Shown: positions 7,005 to 13,707 of the stretch, piece by piece | Position numbering within the stretch: the first letter of the stretch is position 1 | Layout of the letters: every line of letters begins with the position of its first letter | NCBI GenBank assembly: GCA_910578405.1 | Contig: CAJTQO010000060.1 | Location: 1 to 13,707 of the forward strand | Length of the DNA: 13,707 nucleotides | DNA from: an uncultured Lachnospiraceae bacterium | GTDB lineage: Bacteria > Bacillota > Clostridia > Lachnospirales > Lachnospiraceae | Reading direction: 5' to 3' | The notes under the pieces: model-generated | Databases searched by the model: none | What the model was told of the DNA's origin: nothing | The model's input: only the letters and a program-made list of their open reading frames with translations | Translations under genes and position numbers: made by a program

Positions 7005-8057
7005 CTATTTCCAATGCAACAGCTCTTCCCGCAATAAAGAAAGCAATTCCGCTTCCGGCGCTTTACGGATGATTTCCCCCTTTTTTATCAACAGCCCTTC
7101 TCCGATTCCGCCAGCAATCCCGATATCTGCCTCCTTTGCCTCACCTGGGCCATTCACAGCGCAGCCCATCACCGCCACTTTCAAATCCAATGGGATATCC
7201 GCCACCATTTCTTCCACCTGGTTGGCCAAGCCAATCAAATCTATCTTTGTTCTCCCACAGGTAGGGCATGACACTACCTCTATGCCCCCTTTGCGCAGGC
7301 CAAGCGTACGCAAAATCAGCTTCGCGGATTTTATCTCTTCCACCGGATCTCCTGTCAGGGAAACCCGTATGGTATCCCCAATCCCCTGGTATAAAATCAC
7401 GCCAAGGCCAACGCCGGACTTAATATTCCCGCCCATCAGCGTTCCCGCTTCCGTAATCCCCACATGCAGCGGATAATCCGTCTTCCCAGCCAGTATCTCA
7501 TGCGCACGTATGCACATCAGCACATCCGAAGACTTTATGCTGATTACCAGGTTTTCATACCCAAGTCCCTCTATCATCCGCACTTTATCCAGCGCGCTCT
7601 CCACAATCCCCTCTGCCGTAACGCCGCCGTATTTTTCCACCAGCTCCTTTTCTAACGAACCGCTGTTTACCCCTACCCGGATAGGGATGTCCCGCTCTTT
7701 GGCCACCTTCACCACCTCGGCCACCTTCTCATGGCCGCCGATATTCCCTGGGTTAATCCGGATTTTATCCGCTCCGTTTTCCATCGCCGCAATGGCCATT
7801 TTATAGTCAAAATGAATGTCCGCCACCAACGGGATGGAAATTTGTTTCTTAATTTCCCCAATTGCCGCCGCCGCTTCTTTATTTGGAACCGTACACCGGA
7901 TAATCTCACAGCCTGCCGCCTCCAGCCGATGAATCTGCGCCACTGTAGCCTCCACGTCCTCCGTCCTTGTATTTGTCATAGACTGGAGCAATACAGGGTT
8001 CCCCCCGCCTATTACCCGCCCCCCTATGCGCACTGTCCTCGTATGCTCTCTATGCAT
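7005..8057 (-). CDS. ispG: 4-hydroxy-3-methylbut-2-en-1-yl diphosphate synthase (IspG/GcpE)
   Basis: A 350-residue cytosolic iron-sulfur enzyme of the MEP isoprenoid pathway. It reductively opens methylerythritol cyclodiphosphate to HMBPP, using flavodoxin or ferredoxin electrons. The N-terminal TIM barrel runs to about residue 245 (GGNPVLLQSMTNTRTEDV near the start, VADIHFDY and INPGNIG in the barrel). The C-terminal cluster domain has SCPTCGRT (C264, C267) and GCAVNGPGE (C299, E306), giving the three cysteines and glutamate that ligate the [4Fe-4S] cluster. The ATG at 8057 is chosen over the frame opening at 8084 because AAGGAGG lies 9 nt before it and the extra residues (KKRRRH) are untypical. 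It is first in an ispG-polC unit with its own promoter. The dxr and rseP genes that often precede ispG in related genomes are not upstream here. Confidence 0.97.
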   Translation of the reverse strand: MHREHTRTVRIGGRVIGGGNPVLLQSMTNTRTEDVEATVAQIHRLEAAGCEIIRCTVPNKEAAAAIGEIKKQISIPLVADIHFDYKMAIAAMENGADKIRINPGNIGGHEKVAEVVKVAKERDIPIRVGVNSGSLEKELVEKYGGVTAEGIVESALDKVRMIEGLGYENLVISIKSSDVLMCIRAHEILAGKTDYPLHVGITEAGTLMGGNIKSGVGLGVILYQGIGDTIRVSLTGDPVEEIKSAKLILRTLGLRKGGIEVVSCPTCGRTKIDLIGLANQVEEMVADIPLDLKVAVMGCAVNGPGEAKEADIGIAGGIGEGLLIKKGEIIRKAPEAELLSLLREELLHWK

Positions 8058-8066
8058 CGTAAAATG

Positions 8067-8073
8067 CCTCCTT
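8067..8073 (-). promoter_or_regulatory. Ribosome binding site that sets the ispG start
   Basis: AAGGAGG, 9 nt before the ATG at 8057. The alternative start at 8084 would bury this site in coding sequence. Confidence 0.85.
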
Positions 8074-8147
8074 CTCTTTTTCACAAATACCCGTATCCGC
8101 TACTGTATGAAAGCATAACTTTGAAAATCTTCCATATATAATATTAC

Positions 8148-8176
8148 ATTATACCCAATATGGCGCCTTTCTTCAA
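8148..8176 (-). promoter_or_regulatory. Sigma-A-type promoter of ispG-polC
   Basis: -35 TTGAAG (8171-8176), a 17-bp spacer and -10 TATAAT (8148-8153) with TGGG before the -10. A start near 8141 would give a leader of about 84 nt. The leader shows no strong hairpin or recognised riboswitch. Confidence 0.85.
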
Positions 8177-8287
8177 CCGCTGCTTTATAACAAATTTGCC
8201 ATTCTGCCTATCTGACGCTTACCGGACAAAAACCTGCCCTTTTCTCCGGCTTGTTTAAAGCATCTATTCTGAAATCAGACAGAAATG

Positions 8288-8323
8288 AAAAAACAGCAGC
8301 CCGCCCATCACGGAAACTGCTGT
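8288..8323 (-). terminator. Intrinsic terminator of the YfhO-type gene
   Basis: Leftward, ACAGCAG and CTGCTGT form a 7-bp stem with an inner CCG/CGG pairing, followed at once by TTTTTT. It starts about 30 nt past the stop codon and lies upstream of the ispG promoter, so it separates the two transcription units. Confidence 0.85.
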
Positions 8324-8354
8324 CCAATATGAAAATAAGGAGCATATAGGCGCC

Positions 8355-11282
8355 TTACCGCCTCTCCCTGTAAACAATAATACCGACAAACAAAGCGAAA
8401 GCCGCCACGGAAATGCAGCTTGCGACCTTTAACAAGGGGGTCTGGTAAACCAACGAAACCATATGTTCCCCTGCAGGTAAATCCAGCGCCATATACATCA
8501 GATTGGCCCTGTATAATACCGTCTCTTCCCCATCCACATAAGCTTTCCATCCTGCCGAATACGGTATGGAAAAACAAAGCGCTTTCCTTTCCGTAAGGAA
8601 TATCCTCCCCGAAACCGTATTTACGCCAATTGCTAACCCCTGCAGAGTATCTTTTCCCAAAGCCTGGATCCTCTGCCCAACCTTCCCCATAGGCTGACAA
8701 TATACTTTCATGGAGTCAAAAGAATATATCCCAATTTCAGGAAAAGTCACAGTCAGGGAAGAAACCGCCTCCTCCCGATACCCCAGGTTCACCGTAAAGT
8801 TATGCCTGCCGCTGTAAAAACTATGCTCAGGCGTACAATAAGCCAAGTTTTTGGATATGCCAGAAGATGTTTTCAAAGCCAAATCCACCTGAGTCGGTTC
8901 CGCCCCAAAAAGCCTGCCTTTCCGCTTTGCCTCTTTGTCTTTAAAAGGTAACAACTCCCATCCTGTCTGATTATACAGCCGGAGCGGATCTACAGAATCC
9001 TCTCCAAAATAGAGAGCATATTCCGCGACCCCCTGATAAGAAATCCCCTCCATGGAAAAATAGGTCTCGCAATCAGGAATACCTTCCCATTCCAACGTCA
9101 CGGAGGCATTCTTACCTGTCACAACAAATGAGTCCCCCTGCCTCGTTACCTGTTCCCCCTGGCAGGACAGCGTATATTCCATCTCCTTTCGGTCTGTTTG
9201 CAGACTGGTTCTTTCCAACTCACCCTCATATCCCGTCAAATGCACCCCTTGCAGCATCGCCTCCTGTTTCCCCACTGCATCCAGTTCTTTCCAATCCTTT
9301 TCCTTAAGGCAGGAACTGTAAGCATAAGTCAAAGGCAACGCATTTTCGCTTCTATAAACATGGTATACCGCCTGAGTGGCATTGCGTACCATCCCAGCCT
9401 GCGCTTTTGTCAGTTCCTGGGTTCCCAGTTCCTCCTTCAACCGTTCCAGCATCTCCTGCGTTAAGCCTTCCCTCACATTGACTGTATCCACATGGGTAAA
9501 ACCATAAGGAATATTAGAATTGTCCCAGGAAGGAACCACATAATAGCGGACTCCTGACAACGCCAGCAACGCCGCTCTGTCGTCATATCCCTGAAAATGA
9601 AATAAATTTGGTTCTCTAACTTCCATCTGTGTACGCAACTGTGACACATAGGGGTTGGACAACGACCAATAATATTGCGTGGAAGACAATCTTGCCAAAA
9701 TATTTGCATTCTCCGTCAACCCTCTTCCGGAATAACGGTAAAAGGAATTTATTCCATCAGCCTCCGCCGCTTTTTTTACGGCTACCGTCTCATTCCTTGT
9801 CAACTCCCGCTGCACCCGGGCCGCTTCCATTCCCTCGGAAGCATAATTGTCACCTCCTGCCGCATTCTTCCAAAAGCCGGTAAACAGCGCTGACAAAAAC
9901 ACAAGAAGAAGCGCTGCCTTTTGTTTCCCCTTCCTGTTTACCCCCCCCCAAGCATTTGAGCGAAAGGGAAAAATAAGAAACAGAAAAAGCATGGCTATGG
10001 CAAATGCCGCATAAGTTTTTATGTTGCGCGAGTATTCCAGCAAAAGGCACAAAACAAAATAGCAGGCAGAACATAAAAGCAAAAAACGCCCCTGCGTCTC
10101 CCCAAGCTCCATAAGGGATGGCCACATCGCTGCCAGAATATAAGCTACAAGCAGCGCAAATGCCCAACACCAACGGTTTGACATATAAGAAAATCCATTC
10201 AGTATCTGCCCACAGACCGGAAAAAGCATAATAACGCATCCCATCAGGAACAAAACCCTCAACAAGACATATGTAGCGTCACCTGCCTTATCCACCACCA
10301 CCTGACCATGGGCTTTCCGCCAAGGTGAAAAGAGCAAAAACACCGCCAATAAAGCAGGGGCCGCATACCCCATGCACATCCAATAAGAGTCGTTTCCCGC
10401 CAGAAACAAAGATGGCAATTTGCTGTAATGACTAAGCGGATAAAACAGGTGTACGGCATTTCCCACACCAAACCGGGAATCATCTAAAAATATAGCGCAA
10501 ACCGGTAAGAAAATAACGGCGCCCATACAGACTCCCCAAATAGAGGCCCCTGCAAGCTTTCCCAAAAAACGCAGGCCAGACCGGATATCCTTACGGTAAG
10601 TTATGACAAGCCTGGCCAAAACATAAAGCGCCGTAACCCAGGCTAACATATAGAAAAAATAAAAATTGCTGACAGCCGCAATGCATACTGACATAATATA
10701 TCCATATGCGCGTCCCCCCTTGCGTATCTTCTCTACCCCCAGGATAAGCAAAGGCAGGTACAGCATAGGATTTAAAAAATAAGGATGCCTGCCCGCATTA
10801 AATATTGCCCAATAACAAAAAACATATGACAACGTCCCTGCCATCACTCCAAACCGGCTTTCCAGCCCCGTACGGAAACAAAGCAATGAAAATGCCACTC
10901 CCGACAAATAGAGCCGTAACAGAATCATGGCGTTATAATACAGATGCATATATTTCACCGGAACAAAAACGGCAAACACAGCAAAGGGATCGCCAATCAC
11001 ATAATAATGCAAAGTTCCAATAATATCGCTGCCCTCGCCTATATTCATATCCCAGTGCGGAATCACAAGACCATGTCCGGAAAGAAAATTTCTTGCTATA
11101 TCCCGCATATATTTTGCATAATAGACTAACGCTTTATAATGTTGTGACCAGCCGTCCCCTTGCCAAATCAGCGTCCTTCCTGCAAGAAAGTACCACGAAA
11201 ATACAGCAAGGGCAGCCAACACAAACAAAAGAGTGTAAAATCGAAAATACTCTTTTTCCCGATTCCTGTCGCAATAAATCAT
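8355..11282 (-). CDS. YfhO-family multi-pass membrane protein (GT-C-like)
   Basis: A 975-residue protein with about a dozen hydrophobic segments in the first 475 residues (clear ones near 16-34, 112-135, 145-162, 190-225, 240-266, 300-320, 338-358, 371-392, 399-442 and 454-471). A soluble region of about 475 residues follows, then one last membrane helix (953-971) ending in YRERR. The first outer loop carries GDGWSQHY (D43, Q47), and NGFSYMSNRW lies near 362-371; both patterns are typical of YfhO-like proteins. Known members resemble GT-C glycosyltransferases and some affect glycosylation of cell-envelope polymers in Bacillus, so an envelope sugar-transfer role is plausible. The substrate cannot be told from sequence. 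The ATG at 11282 has AAGGAG 6 nt upstream. It is flanked by terminators on both sides, so it appears monocistronic. Confidence 0.88.
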   Translation of the reverse strand: MIYCDRNREKEYFRFYTLLFVLAALAVFSWYFLAGRTLIWQGDGWSQHYKALVYYAKYMRDIARNFLSGHGLVIPHWDMNIGEGSDIIGTLHYYVIGDPFAVFAVFVPVKYMHLYYNAMILLRLYLSGVAFSLLCFRTGLESRFGVMAGTLSYVFCYWAIFNAGRHPYFLNPMLYLPLLILGVEKIRKGGRAYGYIMSVCIAAVSNFYFFYMLAWVTALYVLARLVITYRKDIRSGLRFLGKLAGASIWGVCMGAVIFLPVCAIFLDDSRFGVGNAVHLFYPLSHYSKLPSLFLAGNDSYWMCMGYAAPALLAVFLLFSPWRKAHGQVVVDKAGDATYVLLRVLFLMGCVIMLFPVCGQILNGFSYMSNRWCWAFALLVAYILAAMWPSLMELGETQGRFLLLCSACYFVLCLLLEYSRNIKTYAAFAIAMLFLFLIFPFRSNAWGGVNRKGKQKAALLLVFLSALFTGFWKNAAGGDNYASEGMEAARVQRELTRNETVAVKKAAEADGINSFYRYSGRGLTENANILARLSSTQYYWSLSNPYVSQLRTQMEVREPNLFHFQGYDDRAALLALSGVRYYVVPSWDNSNIPYGFTHVDTVNVREGLTQEMLERLKEELGTQELTKAQAGMVRNATQAVYHVYRSENALPLTYAYSSCLKEKDWKELDAVGKQEAMLQGVHLTGYEGELERTSLQTDRKEMEYTLSCQGEQVTRQGDSFVVTGKNASVTLEWEGIPDCETYFSMEGISYQGVAEYALYFGEDSVDPLRLYNQTGWELLPFKDKEAKRKGRLFGAEPTQVDLALKTSSGISKNLAYCTPEHSFYSGRHNFTVNLGYREEAVSSLTVTFPEIGIYSFDSMKVYCQPMGKVGQRIQALGKDTLQGLAIGVNTVSGRIFLTERKALCFSIPYSAGWKAYVDGEETVLYRANLMYMALDLPAGEHMVSLVYQTPLLKVASCISVAAFALFVGIIVYRERR

Positions 11283-11447
11283 CGCCTTCTCCTTTTCCCT
11301 ACTCAGAGAGATATTGTCAAGTGTGTTTGTAAATTTTTAGCAAAATCTTATTACTTTCACCCCAAATACCGAACACAATCATAAATCCGTATTGCCGTCC
11401 TTCCCTGAAATCTGGACAACCAAGCATACACTCCCTCAGAATTGAAT

Positions 11448-11498
11448 CTAAAAAAGGTGCATCGTTTAAAAGCTCTCACTTCATCACGATACACCTTC
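11448..11498 (-). terminator. Intrinsic terminator of the cobalamin block
   Basis: Leftward, AAGGTGTATCG and CGATGCACCTT pair over 11 positions with one mismatch around a loop of about 22 nt, followed by TTTTTT. It lies about 78 nt past the stop codon of the small Cys-rich gene and upstream of the YfhO-type gene. Confidence 0.8.
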
Positions 11499-11574
11499 TA
11501 TTGTCTGACGATCTACTATTACTTTTCTTTGCGCGCTTTCGTACATTCTCATACTTTGTTATCATAATGCGCTC

Positions 11575-11817
11575 TTACTTTTTCAATATCTGAATTACCG
11601 CATCATAATTTTCAGGACGATGAGGAAAGGTACAGTTTGTACAGACTTTTATCTTTCTCCCATCCTTTTCTATATATGCAGGATTCCCCGGACAATTATC
11701 CCTTAAATATAGCGGGCAATAGCAAAACAGGCAATTTAAGTTTCCCAATCCCTTGTGACAGGGAAAATACTTACAGTTCCTGTTCTCAAAAAAACGGTAT
11801 GAATTTTCCATACTCAC
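11575..11817 (-). CDS. Cysteine-rich small protein, last gene of the cobalamin block
   Basis: An 80-residue protein with eight cysteines (C15, C20, C29, C32, C34, C42, C59, C62) plus H21 and H66. The CxxCxC in CLFCYCPLY and the CxxC...PH ending suggest a zinc or iron-sulfur site. It matches my memory of the 'cysteine-rich small domain' family found near, or fused to, cobalamin-related proteins in archaea and clostridia; the biochemical role of that family is not settled. There is no signal peptide or membrane segment. A GTG start at 11817 is chosen because AGGAAG stands 9 nt upstream; an ATG at 11811 is the alternative. It begins 18 nt after the CbiA stop, so co-transcription is very likely. 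A metal-handling or accessory role in cobalamin metabolism is inference. Confidence 0.85.
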   Translation of the reverse strand: MSMENSYRFFENRNCKYFPCHKGLGNLNCLFCYCPLYLRDNCPGNPAYIEKDGRKIKVCTNCTFPHRPENYDAVIQILKK

Positions 11818-11835
11818 TTTTCCATACTTCCTTTC

Positions 11836-13242
11836 CTATATCATTCCTTGATATACCTTTGCTTTATCAACAAATGCTCTTGCAAATATAGGATTTGACG
11901 GATAATACAAATGCGGAAATCCCATCCACTGTGCTTTATTTTCTATAATGCAGGCATATTCTTTTCCAGTCATCGGCTTAACTGCTATTACGTCCGCCCC
12001 ATTATAAGTGCTGTCGTAATAATGAAATTCATGCCCTTTTATCCCCCCGCCGTTTGGTAGGAAATGCTTTTGCTTTTCCCGAAGTTCTATGTAGCCGAAA
12101 CGAACCAGTTTTCCGGTATAATAGCAGGATGCAGGAATAACTCCTGCCATATCATAAGAAAGTCCTTCTTTATCTTTCAAAAAAGAATGTAAATACATAA
12201 AACCACCGCATTCTGCCACGACTGGCATTTCATTTTCAACCGCATTCCTGACTGCCTCACGCATTCTCGTATTTGCGCTAATCTGAGCTGCATACAATTC
12301 CGGATATCCGCCGCCAATTAACAGGGCATGGCATCCTTCCGGCAGTTTTTCATCCCGCAGTGGGGAAAAATACGTTATATTTGCCCCATATTCCTCCAAC
12401 AGACGGATATTATCAGCATAATAGAAACAGAAAGCTTCATCTTTTGCCACTGCTATCGTTGGACGGCTGTCGCTGACTGCTTTCACATGACCAATATCCC
12501 CATAGCTTTCGATTCCGGTTTCTTTTATCGCTATTTCTTCAGATTCCAGTTCTTCCGCGCTTTCTGCTATTTCTTTGATACGCTCTACGGAAACTGTCTG
12601 TAAAAATAATTCAGAAACCGCCTGTAATTTCTCTTTTATATGATTCACTTCATCTGGCAGAAAAAGTCCCAAGTGCCTACTCTCAATATGCAGTTCCTCC
12701 TTTTCCGGCAAAAATCCAAGTAACCTTATTTGCAGTTCTTCCTCAATCAATGCCTTTAATGTTTCATAATATCCTTTTGACATCCTGTTCAGTATGATAC
12801 CTTGTATTAGATGTTTTTTATCATAATTAAGAAACCCTGCTATTAATGGTATAATGGAGCGTCCCATCCCCTTCACATCAACAACAAGCACAATCGGTGT
12901 TTTTGTCACTTCTGCAAGATGATAAGAAGAACCTTCTTTCTTAACTCCTCCTACCCCGTCATATAGTCCCATAGCACCCTCAAAAACTGCAAAGTCCATT
13001 TTCATTGCACTTTTTTGAAAAAGTTTCCTTGTCTTTTCTTCATCTGTAAAAAATGTATCCAGATTTTTTGCCGGAACATCTATTATCTTCTCATGAAACA
13101 TCGGATCAATATAATCCGGTCCGCATTTATGCGAAGCCACATTCAAGCCGTAATCCTTTAATACCTGAAGCAAGGCGCAGGTGACTACTGTTTTTCCGCT
13201 TCCACTTTTAGGAGCTGCAATCATAACTCTTTTTATTTTCAT
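11836..13242 (-). CDS. cbiA: Cobyrinic (cobyrinate) a,c-diamide synthase, CbiA/CobB
   Basis: A 468-residue cytosolic enzyme that uses ATP and glutamine to amidate the a and c side chains of the corrin ring. The N-terminal dethiobiotin-synthetase-like domain starts with the P-loop APKSGSGKT (residues 10-18), followed by CGPDYIDP and the FEGAMGLYDG stretch. The C-terminal class I glutamine amidotransferase domain has IGGGYPE, nucleophile C345 in AECGG, and GHEFHYYDS with the conserved histidines H404 and H407. Length and motif order are normal and complete. The ATG at 13242 is preferred over the frame opening at 13293, which would overlap the upstream gene by 44 bases; the chosen start lies 7 nt after the upstream TGA, suggesting translational coupling. 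The name cbiA assumes the anaerobic pathway; hydrogenobyrinic acid as substrate (CobB) is less likely here. Confidence 0.94.
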   Translation of the reverse strand: MKIKRVMIAAPKSGSGKTVVTCALLQVLKDYGLNVASHKCGPDYIDPMFHEKIIDVPAKNLDTFFTDEEKTRKLFQKSAMKMDFAVFEGAMGLYDGVGGVKKEGSSYHLAEVTKTPIVLVVDVKGMGRSIIPLIAGFLNYDKKHLIQGIILNRMSKGYYETLKALIEEELQIRLLGFLPEKEELHIESRHLGLFLPDEVNHIKEKLQAVSELFLQTVSVERIKEIAESAEELESEEIAIKETGIESYGDIGHVKAVSDSRPTIAVAKDEAFCFYYADNIRLLEEYGANITYFSPLRDEKLPEGCHALLIGGGYPELYAAQISANTRMREAVRNAVENEMPVVAECGGFMYLHSFLKDKEGLSYDMAGVIPASCYYTGKLVRFGYIELREKQKHFLPNGGGIKGHEFHYYDSTYNGADVIAVKPMTGKEYACIIENKAQWMGFPHLYYPSNPIFARAFVDKAKVYQGMI

Positions 13243-13249
13243 GCAAATA

Positions 13250-13707
13250 TCACGCCTTTCTTTCAAGCTCTTTGCCACAGAAATCAAATGCACAAATCCA
13301 AACCGGATTCTCAGACTGCATCAAATGATAATTTCCTGCTTTTTTTGCCCTGCTTACTTGTAATTGCACAATATCTTCTTTTATAATATCATCCATAGAT
13401 AAAATCTCTCTTATTTCACAAATTGTTTCCATACTGACAGCATTTACCACAACCCTCATATCGGGATTCATCTGTCGGAGTGACACCAATATTTCCTTTA
13501 ATCTGCCACCGCTTCCTCCTATGAATGCGTGTGTCGCCATTGGCAGCCGGGAAAGTCCTTCCGGCGCCTCCTCCTCTACCACGGTTACATTCTGCAGCTC
13601 AAACTTTTCCTTATTCTTTTCTATCAAGGATACAGCTTCATGCTTCTGCTCCACCGCGTACACCTGTATATCGTCAGAAATGCCCGCTATTTCTATTGCG
13701 ACAGAAC
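13250..13707 (-). CDS. cbiT: Cobalt-precorrin-6B C15-methyltransferase (CbiT domain), 5' end beyond window
   Basis: Only the last 152 codons are present; the frame stays open to the right edge of the window. The visible part starts inside the SAM-binding Rossmann region (SVAIEIAG, then QVYAVEQ, the strand with the acidic residue for the SAM ribose). THAFIGGSGGRLKEIL, typical of CbiT/CobL C-terminal methyltransferases, follows. The enzyme methylates C15 and decarboxylates the acetate chain of the corrin precursor. In clostridia CbiT is either separate or fused behind CbiE; the window does not show which. The apparent GTG at 13663 is an internal valine (VYAVEQ), not a start. The stop TGA lies 7 nt before cbiA, and the two genes are clearly in one operon. 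Confidence 0.9.
   Translation of the reverse strand, partial: SVAIEIAGISDDIQVYAVEQKHEAVSLIEKNKEKFELQNVTVVEEEAPEGLSRLPMATHAFIGGSGGRLKEILVSLRQMNPDMRVVVNAVSMETICEIREILSMDDIIKEDIVQLQVSRAKKAGNYHLMQSENPVWICAFDFCGKELERKA

Noticed and set aside
11283..11447. Candidate promoters for the YfhO-type gene (TTGACA near 11313-11318; TAAGAT near 11346-11351)
   Set aside because: The TTGACA has no -10 at a workable distance, and the TAAGAT has only a very poor -35 (TTCGGT) 17 bp upstream. No pair is good enough to call.
11283..11574. Possible cobalamin riboswitch next to the corrinoid genes
   Set aside because: This stretch is downstream of the cobalamin block and holds its terminator. No B12-box-like motif was seen. 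A riboswitch would be expected beyond the right edge of the window.
13250..13663. Complete short gene starting with GTG at 13663
   Set aside because: The frame continues open to the window edge, and the GTG is the valine in the conserved VYAVEQ strand. The gene is truncated by the window, not short.

Overview
All protein genes and the single tRNA read leftward (minus strand). The window looks like chromosomal DNA of a low-to-mid G+C Firmicute, most likely a gut-type Clostridia in or near Lachnospiraceae. The reasons are a PolC-type replicative polymerase, an ispG-polC pair, AGGAGG ribosome sites, strong TTGxxx/TATAAT promoters and anaerobic-type cobalamin genes. This placement is inference from gene content and style. 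No mobile element, integrase or CRISPR array was found.

Reading in the direction of transcription (right to left), the window opens inside a cobalamin block: the 3' part of a CbiT-type methyltransferase, a complete CbiA/CobB cobyrinic acid a,c-diamide synthase, and a small eight-cysteine protein, followed by an intrinsic terminator. This block is more AT-rich than the rest. Next is a single large YfhO-type membrane protein gene with its own terminator. A clear promoter (TTGAAG, 17 bp, TATAAT) then starts ispG (isoprenoid precursor synthesis), followed 70 bp later by polC (replicative DNA polymerase III alpha).

A second promoter, buried in the last codons of polC, fronts a two-gene signalling unit. 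It holds a CheX-like phosphatase with MshEN-like N-terminal repeats and a stand-alone CheY-like receiver, and ends at a hairpin flanked by A/T runs. Last comes a tRNA-Glu(CUC) with its own promoter, A-rich upstream tract and terminator. The final ~140 bp hold a near-palindrome and no recognised gene.

The most unusual item is inside polC. Between the N-terminal domains and the OB fold lies about 220 residues of low-complexity sequence: a 12-residue Gly/Tyr tandem repeat (36-bp minisatellite, about eight to nine units) followed by an Arg/Gly-rich RGG-like tract. The second is the CheX-like protein, whose N-terminus carries three copies of a motif resembling the c-di-GMP-binding MshEN motif, encoded directly upstream of a lone CheY with no CheA or receptor visible.
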